DNA of 64,000 nt from CF-13 sp035279665 (lineage in GTDB: Bacteria; Chloroflexota; Dormibacteria; CF-121): contig DATEHI010000131.1 of NCBI GenBank assembly GCA_035279665.1, positions 1 to 64,000 on the forward strand. Direction: 5' to 3'. Numbering within the stretch: the first letter of the stretch is position 1; each line of letters begins with the position of its first letter. A program made the position numbers and the translations under genes. This document shows, piece by piece, positions 58,469-64,000 of the stretch. The notes under the pieces are model-generated. The model had not been told where the DNA came from, ran no database searches, and saw nothing but the letters and a program-made list of their open reading frames with translations.

Positions 58469-60467
58469 GGCGCTGCGCCCGATCGCGCACGTTGCCGTCG
58501 AGGCGCGCGTCGGGAGCCTCACCGGGCTGTTCGACTATGCCGTGCCTGAAACGCTGACCGGGCTGATCGAGGTCGGACACCGGGTCCGGGTCCCCTTCGG
58601 GAAGCGGACGGTGACCGGTTTCGTCTACGCGCTCGAGCAAGGACCAACGGTCCTGACGCTCAAACCGATCGAGGCGTTGCTCGACGCCGAACCGGTGCTC
58701 CCGTCGCCGCTGGTGGAGCTGGCCGGCTTCGTCGCCGCCCACTACCTGGTGCCGCTCGATGAAGTGATCCGGGCGATCGTGCCGCCCCGGGTCCGTGCCG
58801 TCGTCCGCAGGTCGGTAAAGCGTCGCCGCCAGAGCCGCATCTTGCGCCAGGCCGCTCAAGTCAGCGTGCCCGGCGTCGGCGTGCTCGAACCGGCACAGGA
58901 AGCCGCCCGGGCGCGGATCGCGATCGCTCTCGCCCGCCAGGAGTCCGAGGTCTTCCTGCTGCATGGCGTCACGGGCAGTGGCAAGACCGAGGTCTACCTG
59001 GCCCTGCTCGACCAGGTGCTGGCCAGCGGAGGCCAGGGGCTGGTGCTGGTGCCCGAGATCGCGCTCACGCCGCAGACCGTGGGGCGCTTCGCCGCCCGTT
59101 TTCCAGGCCGGCTGGCGGTGCTACACAGCGCCCTGACCGAGGCGGAGCGGGCCGCCGAATGGTGGCGGATCCGGCGTGGTGAGGCCGACATCGTCGTCGG
59201 GCCGCGCGCCGCCGTCTTCGCGCCACTGCCACGGCTTCGCCTGATCGCGATCGACGAAGAGGAATCGTCCGCCTTCAAACAGGAGCGCATCCCCCGCTAC
59301 CACGCGCCCACCGTGGCGCGCTGGCTGGCTGATCGGACCCGGTCGGTGCTGGTCCTGGGCAGTGCCACGCCCAGTGTGGTGACCTACGCCGCTGCGCTTG
59401 CGGGCCGTGCGCACCTCCTGGAGCTGCCGCATCGTGCCCAGGGACGTCCCCTGCCCCCCGTGACCGTCGTCGACATGCGCGGCGAGATCGCCGCGCAACA
59501 CTTCAGCCCGCTGAGCCGCGCGCTGCAGGCGGGGGTGGTTGGCTCGCTCGAGCGAGGGGAGCAATCGATCCTCTTCCTGAACCGGCGTGGGCTTTCGACC
59601 TTTGTCCTCTGCCGCGATTGCGGCCAGGCGCGTGAATGTCCGCATTGCAGCGTGGCGCTCGTCTATCACGCCTCCCTTGGCCGCCTGCAGTGCCACTACT
59701 GCGGCAGCACCGAGCCGCTCCCGCGACGCTGCCCCGCCTGCGGCAGCCGCTACATCAAGAGCTTCGGGGTGGGCACCGAACGCATCGAGCAGGAGGTACG
59801 CGCGCTGTTTCCCAGTGCGCGGGTGATCCGACTCGACCGGGACGTGATGAAGACGCCGGATGCGGCCGACCTCGTTTTCGACCGGATGCGCTCGGGGGAG
59901 GCGGACGTGCTGGTGGGCACGCAGCTGGTGGCGAAGGGGCTAGACCTACCCAACGTGACCACCGTCGGGGTGGTCAACGCCGATACCGGCCTGCATTTCC
60001 CCGACTATCGTTCATCGGAGCGGACCTTCAGCCTCCTGACCCAGGTGGCGGGCCGAGCCGGTCGCGGCAGCGCGGCGTCGGAGGTGTTCATCCAGACCTA
60101 CACGCCCGATCACCCCGCGATCCGTCACGCCCGCTACCACGATTACCGCGGCTTCTACCGGGAGGAGCGTGCAATCCGGGCCCAGTATCGCTTCCCTCCG
60201 TATGCCGAGCTGATCGTGGCGACCTATGGACACCGAGACGAGGCCCGCGCGGAGCGAGAGGCGAAGGCGGCTGCCGAACATCTGTCTGCTACAATCGCGC
60301 TGCTCAATTTGGGCGACATCGAGGTCCTCGGACCGTCTCCCGCGTTTGTCTACCGCCTCAAGGACGAGTTCCGCTTCGAGGTGACCCTCAAGGGGAGCGA
60401 CCTGCACCGGGTGGCAGACGGCCTACCGCGCGGCCGGGGCTGGGTCCTCGACGTCGACCCGATGTGA
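58434..60467 (+). CDS. priA: Primosomal replication protein N' (helicase PriA)
   Basis: Restarts stalled replication forks. 677 residues (ATG 58434; ATG 58443 also possible). N-terminal 3'-DNA binding domain about 15-115; Walker A GVTGSGKT at 178-185; motif II is DEEE (274-277) instead of the usual DEEH; zinc-binding CRDCGQARECPHC and LPRRCPACGS near 400-440; QVAGRAGRG near 537. Slightly short for the family. Overlaps coaBC by 35 bases. Confidence 0.94.
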   Translation: MRSMPVGTAAPEALRPIAHVAVEARVGSLTGLFDYAVPETLTGLIEVGHRVRVPFGKRTVTGFVYALEQGPTVLTLKPIEALLDAEPVLPSPLVELAGFVAAHYLVPLDEVIRAIVPPRVRAVVRRSVKRRRQSRILRQAAQVSVPGVGVLEPAQEAARARIAIALARQESEVFLLHGVTGSGKTEVYLALLDQVLASGGQGLVLVPEIALTPQTVGRFAARFPGRLAVLHSALTEAERAAEWWRIRRGEADIVVGPRAAVFAPLPRLRLIAIDEEESSAFKQERIPRYHAPTVARWLADRTRSVLVLGSATPSVVTYAAALAGRAHLLELPHRAQGRPLPPVTVVDMRGEIAAQHFSPLSRALQAGVVGSLERGEQSILFLNRRGLSTFVLCRDCGQARECPHCSVALVYHASLGRLQCHYCGSTEPLPRRCPACGSRYIKSFGVGTERIEQEVRALFPSARVIRLDRDVMKTPDAADLVFDRMRSGEADVLVGTQLVAKGLDLPNVTTVGVVNADTGLHFPDYRSSERTFSLLTQVAGRAGRGSAASEVFIQTYTPDHPAIRHARYHDYRGFYREERAIRAQYRFPPYAELIVATYGHRDEARAEREAKAAAEHLSATIALLNLGDIEVLGPSPAFVYRLKDEFRFEVTLKGSDLHRVADGLPRGRGWVLDVDPM

Positions 60468-60478
60468 GTCAGAACGCA

Positions 60479-60982
60479 ATGGCCGTCCTTCCGATCCTGA
60501 CCCAGGAAGCGCCGATCCTTCGCCAGAAGGCGAAGCGGGTGGCGCGCGTCGACAGCAGCATCCACAGGCTGATCGACGACATGGTTGACACCATGATCGC
60601 CGCCCCGGGTGTTGGGTTGGCGGCGCCCCAGGTCGGCATCGGGCTGCGGGTCGTCGTCATCAAAACCGACACCAACCTGCACGTCCTCGTCAACCCGGAG
60701 ATGGTGAAGTGGGAGGGCGAGCAGATCGGCCTCGAAGGCTGCCTTTCGGTACCAGGGTACGTCGGCGAAGTCAAGCGCTACATGCAGGTGGTGGCGCGCG
60801 GACTCAACCGTAACGGCAAGTCGGTGAAGATCAAAGGCGACGCGCTGCTGGCACGCGCGATCCAGCACGAGATCGACCACCTCGACGGCATCCTCTTCAC
60901 CGACCGGCTGACGAGCCTGGATACGCTGCGAAAAGTGGAACCCGAAGAGCAGGAGAAGGAAGCGGAACTCGTCGGCGCCTAA
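60479..60982 (+). CDS. def: Peptide deformylase
   Basis: 167 residues from ATG 60479 (GTG 60464 overlaps the priA stop, alternative start). Three metal-site motifs: PGVGLAAPQVGIG near 43, EGCLSVPGYVG near 89, and IQHEIDHLDGILF near 130 (HEIDH). Removes the N-formyl group. Immediately before fmt, the classic def-fmt pair. Confidence 0.96.
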   Translation: MAVLPILTQEAPILRQKAKRVARVDSSIHRLIDDMVDTMIAAPGVGLAAPQVGIGLRVVVIKTDTNLHVLVNPEMVKWEGEQIGLEGCLSVPGYVGEVKRYMQVVARGLNRNGKSVKIKGDALLARAIQHEIDHLDGILFTDRLTSLDTLRKVEPEEQEKEAELVGA

Positions 60983-60989
60983 CGCTGCC

Positions 60990-61862
60990 TTGCGCCTCGT
61001 GTTCGCCGGGACCGCCAGCTTCGCCCAGCCGGCGTTGACCGCGCTGCGCGACGCCGGATATGAGATCGTCCTGGTGGTCACGCAACCAGACCGGGTTGCC
61101 GGGCGCGGACTGCGATTACTCCAGTCGGGCACCAAGCGGCTCGCGCTGGAGATGGGACTCGACGTCTATCAACCCGAGCGCATCAGGGACGAGGCCGCGC
61201 AGTCCCGGATTCGAGATGTGGGCGCCGATGTCATGGTGGTGGTGGCCTACGGCCAGATCCTCCCGGCGAGCCTTCTCCACGCGCCCCGCCTGGGAACGCT
61301 CAACATTCATGCCTCCCTGCTGCCGCGCCACCGTGGACCCGCGCCCATCGAATGGTCGATCCTCAGTGGCGATACGGAGACCGGCGTCACCATCATGCAG
61401 ATGGATGCGGGCGTCGACACCGGCCCGATCCTGGCGCAGGCCCGGCTGCCGCTCGCGCCGGACGCGACGGCGGGTCCGCTCGAAGGCCAGCTCGCCGGCC
61501 TCGGCGCCCGGTTATTGGTGCGCACTCTCGACGATCTGGTGGGCGGGCGCATCACGCCGGTGCCGCAGCCCGCCGAGGGAGCGACGCATGCCCCGCGGCT
61601 GCGCTCGGAGGATGGCAAGCTTGACCCTGCGACCATGTCCGCCGAGGAGATCGACCGGCGCGTGCGCGCCCTGAGTGAACGCGTCGGTTGCTGGCTGACG
61701 CTCAACGGCGCGGAGGTCAAGGTCATTCGCGGCCAGCTCGACCGAGCCACGAGCGACGGCATCCCGGTGCCCACGATCGACGGGACCTACGTGGCCCTCG
61801 AGGTCCAACCGCCCGGCCGGTGGCGGATGCCCGCGGCCGCCTGGGCGCGGGGGCGGCGCTAG
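60990..61862 (+). CDS. fmt: Methionyl-tRNA formyltransferase
   Basis: 290 residues from TTG 60990. LVFAGTASFAQPALTAL at the start, LNIHASLLPRHRGPAPIEWS near 107 (catalytic Asn-His), TGVTIMQMDAGVDTGPIL near 131. The C-terminal OB-fold domain is short. Formylates initiator Met-tRNA. Stop overlaps the smpB GTG (TAGTG). Confidence 0.95.
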   Translation: MRLVFAGTASFAQPALTALRDAGYEIVLVVTQPDRVAGRGLRLLQSGTKRLALEMGLDVYQPERIRDEAAQSRIRDVGADVMVVVAYGQILPASLLHAPRLGTLNIHASLLPRHRGPAPIEWSILSGDTETGVTIMQMDAGVDTGPILAQARLPLAPDATAGPLEGQLAGLGARLLVRTLDDLVGGRITPVPQPAEGATHAPRLRSEDGKLDPATMSAEEIDRRVRALSERVGCWLTLNGAEVKVIRGQLDRATSDGIPVPTIDGTYVALEVQPPGRWRMPAAAWARGRR

Positions 61863-62332
61863 TGGGGAAGAAGAAGCGCGACGCCGACACCACCATCGCC
61901 AGCAACCGCGCGGCCTATCACAACTACTTCATTCTGGAGTCGGTCGAGGCCGGAATCCAGCTGCTGGGCACCGAGATCAAGTCGCTGCGCGACGGCGGGG
62001 CGAACCTGCGCGAAGGCTACGTTCGCATTGGGGAGGGCGAGGCGTTCCTGGTCAACGTGCACATCAGTCCCTATGAGCGCGGGCACAGCAGCAACCACGA
62101 GGCGAAGCGGGAGCGCAAGCTGCTGCTCCACCGGGCCGAGATCATCCGGCTGGGCATCACGATCAAGCAGAAGGGCCTGACCCTCGTACCTCTGCGCCTT
62201 TACTGGAAGGGAAACCGCGTCAAGGTCGAAATCGGCCTGGCCAAGGGCAAGCGGCTCTACGACAAGCGGGAGGCAATTTCGACACGGGATGCGAAACGCG
62301 AGATGGACCGCGCCGTTCGGACCCGAGCTTAG
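61862..62332 (+). CDS. smpB: SsrA-binding protein
   Basis: 156 residues. ASNRAAYHNYFILESVEAGI, LLGTEIKSLRDGGANLREGY near 34, and PLRLYWKGNRVKVEIGLAKG near 113, then KKLYDKR-like LAKGKRLYDKREAIS. Partner of the tmRNA gene 318 bases downstream in trans-translation. GTG start at 61862. Its TAG and the pilin's TAA share bases on opposite strands (62329-62332). Confidence 0.97.
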   Translation: MGKKKRDADTTIASNRAAYHNYFILESVEAGIQLLGTEIKSLRDGGANLREGYVRIGEGEAFLVNVHISPYERGHSSNHEAKRERKLLLHRAEIIRLGITIKQKGLTLVPLRLYWKGNRVKVEIGLAKGKRLYDKREAISTRDAKREMDRAVRTRA

Positions 62333-62502
62333 GCGCCGAGGCCGCCGGAGATGTTGCAGTAGAGGTTGAGGACCTGGTTTCCCATGATCATCACGATGAC
62401 GATGAGCACGACGACCACCAGGCAGAGGATCAGCGAATATTCCACGAGCGACTGACCCGCCTTCTCGTCGGCCGTCTTCAGAAGACGCCAAAACCTCGTC
62501 AT
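62329..62502 (-). CDS. Flp/Fap-type pilin
   Basis: 57 residues. After a short cytosolic part, EKAGQSLVEYSLILCLVVVV is the Flp pilin processing region: the Gly-Gln cut site with Glu at +5 (G-Q-S-L-V-E-Y), then one hydrophobic span and a short tail with NLYCNISGGLGA. Subunit of a Tad-type pilus. No tad assembly genes are in the window, so the machinery must lie elsewhere. Convergent with smpB, overlapping stop codons. Confidence 0.85.
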   Translation of the reverse strand: MTRFWRLLKTADEKAGQSLVEYSLILCLVVVVLIVIVMIMGNQVLNLYCNISGGLGA

Positions 62503-62621
62503 GCGATCAAGCCTGAGACCGGCGCCTAATGAGCCGACTTACGCCCTTGTGCCCGCTCCGTCCAGACGGCGCATCGTATTACGGAGAGGACCGTAGGGGT
62601 TTTTAGGCCGAAACGAGGGGG

Positions 62622-62627
62622 TAGAAT
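62622..62627 (+). promoter_or_regulatory. -10 element of the tmRNA gene
   Basis: TAGAAT, 23 bases before the mature tmRNA 5' end (62651), leaving a leader for RNase P. The -35 (GTTTTT at 62599) is weak. Confidence 0.5.
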
Positions 62628-62650
62628 TGACGTTGCTCCGACAGGCTGGC

Positions 62651-63020
62651 GGGGGCGCCAGGTCTCGACGGGGTAGTGGTCTGCAAGATGGCGGGCCGTG
62701 TCGCCGAGCACGTAAAAGCGGCAAGGCTATAAACGCCAATCGCGAACTGGCTTACGCTGCGTAAGTAGCGAAAGTCATCCGGGGATTTATCCCCGGCGCC
62801 GGCCCGCTCTCGGTCAGCAGGAGCGGCGTCCGGCGTAAACTCCGCTGACTCGCTCCCGGCGGGCGTCGCGGCCGTCGGGGGGACTCAACACCGCGACTGG
62901 CTTGACCGGATCCGCTCCCAGGGGAGCCGGCCAGGTGAGCTGCAAAACCGGGAGTACGCTCGTAGATGTCTTGCGGGACGCTGCTTCGGACGCGAGTTCG
63001 ATTCTCGCCGCCTCCACCAG
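62651..63020 (+). ncRNA. ssrA: tmRNA (single-chain)
   Basis: Rescues stalled ribosomes with SmpB. Acceptor stem GGGGGCG (62651-62657) pairs with CGCCTCC, followed by an encoded CCA (63018-63020). CAGGTCTCGACGGGG after the 5' arm and GAGTTCGATTCTCG (T-arm) before the 3' end are typical. Tag reading frame 62735-62764: A-N-R-E-L-A-Y-A-A, then TAA. About 370 nt, one-piece form. Confidence 0.95.
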
Positions 63021-63049
63021 CCGGCCGGAACCGGACGCTTCTCCCTGAG

Positions 63050-63610
63050 TTAACTCGCCGGGAAGGAGAAGCTGTCCACCACCAGCTGCAATGCCGTGTC
63101 GTTGCCGTTTGGAGCTTCCTCGATCTCGTAGGTGTTGGCCTGGTGCTCGAAGACGATGATCACCGCGCCACTGGCCGGTCCGGAGGTGGTGACCACGATC
63201 TTGTCCGCGGAAACGCCCGCGACCCTGGTCTGGCTCAGCTGGTTGCCCTGGGCAAGGCTCGTCTCCACCTGATCCCTCGGTCCGCCCACCACCCGGACCT
63301 CGAGCGGGGGCGTGTCGGAACCTGACGCTGGCACGTGGGATGGCACCGTGGCCGGCGGTCCGAATGCCACCACACTAACCGCACCGCCGGCGCCCGGCTC
63401 GGCCGTGTAATCGCGCGAGGTCCACCCGCTCGGGAAGCAGAGGTGGTAGCCAAGCGTGGTGTGCTGGTAGGCCTCGCCGGTTTTGCAACCAACCGACGAT
63501 GATGCGGTCGCCTGCAGGGGGGGTGGTGAACTCTGGTCGCTGCCGCATCCCGAAATGACGGTGGCCGCTAGCAGGCTGAGCAGTACCCCTCGGAACCGGG
63601 CGCTGGCCAC
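63050..63610 (-). CDS. Putative lipoprotein
   Basis: 186 residues. Signal peptide with lipobox TVISGC (Cys22) followed by a Ser/Pro/Gln-rich spacer, then a soluble domain of about 130 residues (YHLCFPSGWTSRDY, VVAFGPPATVPSHVPASGSD, SFSFPAS). The PsbP/'FPSGWT'-like beta fold is possible, but no family is certain. Extracytoplasmic, lipid-anchored; lspA in the same window would process it. GTG start at 63610. Confidence 0.8.
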   Translation of the reverse strand: MASARFRGVLLSLLAATVISGCGSDQSSPPPLQATASSSVGCKTGEAYQHTTLGYHLCFPSGWTSRDYTAEPGAGGAVSVVAFGPPATVPSHVPASGSDTPPLEVRVVGGPRDQVETSLAQGNQLSQTRVAGVSADKIVVTTSGPASGAVIIVFEHQANTYEIEEAPNGNDTALQLVVDSFSFPAS

Positions 63611-63652
63611 CGGGGAAGCGTACAGGAAACGGTGGGTCGGAGAACAACGTGG

Positions 63653-64000
63653 TTAGCGAAAGATCGCGCTGGCCAGCCACCAGCAGGCGGCCACGCCAAC
63701 GACCGCGGGCAGGATGCCACCCAGCCGGGTCAGGAGGGCGACGGCCTGGGCCGGAATCACCCAGAACACCGAGATGGGATCGGCCTTGGCGACACCGACC
63801 CGCGCCTGTTCCGCCACCGGACCAGCCTCTTCATAGGAGGGCAACATGTGGGCCGCGAATGACAGCCCGAGCCAAAGCTGCACCCAGGTGACCCACGTCA
63901 TCGGCAAATGAAGGACCGCCCGGGGGGTGAGCGCGGGGGCGAGGCAGAGCACGGAGAGGATGGCGAGCAGCAGGGTCGGCACATAGGTGATCGCGATCGC
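63653..64000 (-). CDS. Membrane protein, N-terminus outside window
   Basis: Open to the window edge, at least 115 residues. Three hydrophobic spans, with SFAAHMLPSYEEAGPVAEQA between the second and third. The His-Pro-Ser and acidic pattern is seen in a family of archaeal/bacterial DUF3267-like metalloprotease-related membrane proteins, but the motif-bearing N-terminal half is missing, so function is open. The stop lies 43 bases from the lipoprotein gene's start. Confidence 0.55.
   Translation of the reverse strand, partial: AIAITYVPTLLLAILSVLCLAPALTPRAVLHLPMTWVTWVQLWLGLSFAAHMLPSYEEAGPVAEQARVGVAKADPISVFWVIPAQAVALLTRLGGILPAVVGVAACWWLASAIFR

Noticed and set aside
61688..61861. Longer SmpB reading frame
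   Set aside because: The added region overlaps the fmt coding sequence; GTG 61862 gives the normal SmpB length and overlaps the fmt stop.

Overview
This window is high-GC, densely packed bacterial chromosome. It carries a complete division and cell-wall cluster with FtsA, a small basic protein (DUF1290) and an FtsL-like protein. It also has a mycobacterial-type three-subunit succinate dehydrogenase, an actinobacterial-type LeuB, RNase HIII, a Flp-type pilin and a lone DUF222 protein, and no outer-membrane genes. I infer a monoderm Terrabacteria lineage, such as Chloroflexota/Dormibacterota or a deep actinobacterial relative; a marker tree would be needed to name it. Genes overlap by a few bases very often (ATGA, GTGA, TTGA and apparently CTGA junctions). 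Several genes have a TANNNT hexamer 6-9 bases before the start codon and no Shine-Dalgarno (SD) site, which suggests leaderless mRNAs.

Layout. 1-10230: truncated DUF222 gene, sdhC-A-B operon (minus), YihY membrane protein, rpiA, small unknown genes behind a strong promoter, DUF971 protein, thioredoxin, CAP-domain secreted protein, a multi-pass membrane protein and a YedY/sulfite-oxidase-like enzyme. 10243-15123: TPP riboswitch, HMP transporter, thiD, O-methyltransferase, then E1 alpha and beta of a TPP-dependent 2-oxoacid dehydrogenase. 15337-20608: M55 peptidase, trpD, leuB and a fused isopropylmalate isomerase with swapped domain order. 20614-27583 (minus): small anchored protein and HD-GYP sensor, then an E1alpha-E1beta-E2-LeuA-like operon. 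27636-32802: membrane protein with a polythreonine tail, rnhC, an MFS transporter whose 3' end overlaps rnpB (RNase P RNA), an ECF sigma factor and a membrane-anchored beta-propeller protein.

33108-50073: mra/dcw cluster in the order mraZ, rsmH, ftsL, ftsI, murF, mraY, murD, ftsW, murG, murC, murB, ddl, ftsQ, sbp, ftsA, ftsZ. It is preceded by a consensus promoter with MraZ boxes and has a second promoter before ftsA. murE is absent, and the murC-position ligase has Mpl-like features. 50241-62332: nrdR, pgeF, yggS, yggT, ileS, lspA, rluD, gmk, coaBC, priA, def, fmt, smpB, a translation and housekeeping block that runs into tmRNA (62651-63020). A Flp pilin gene is convergent with smpB. The window ends with a lipoprotein and a truncated membrane-protein gene.

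How the genes work together: the 33-50 kb block makes lipid II and the divisome. The 10-27 kb block links TPP supply, TPP-dependent acyl-CoA-forming dehydrogenases and branched-chain amino-acid synthesis (LeuA-like, LeuB, LeuDC). The 50-63 kb block covers dNTP control, translation initiation and ribosome rescue. No CRISPR array, insertion sequence or tRNA gene was recognised.
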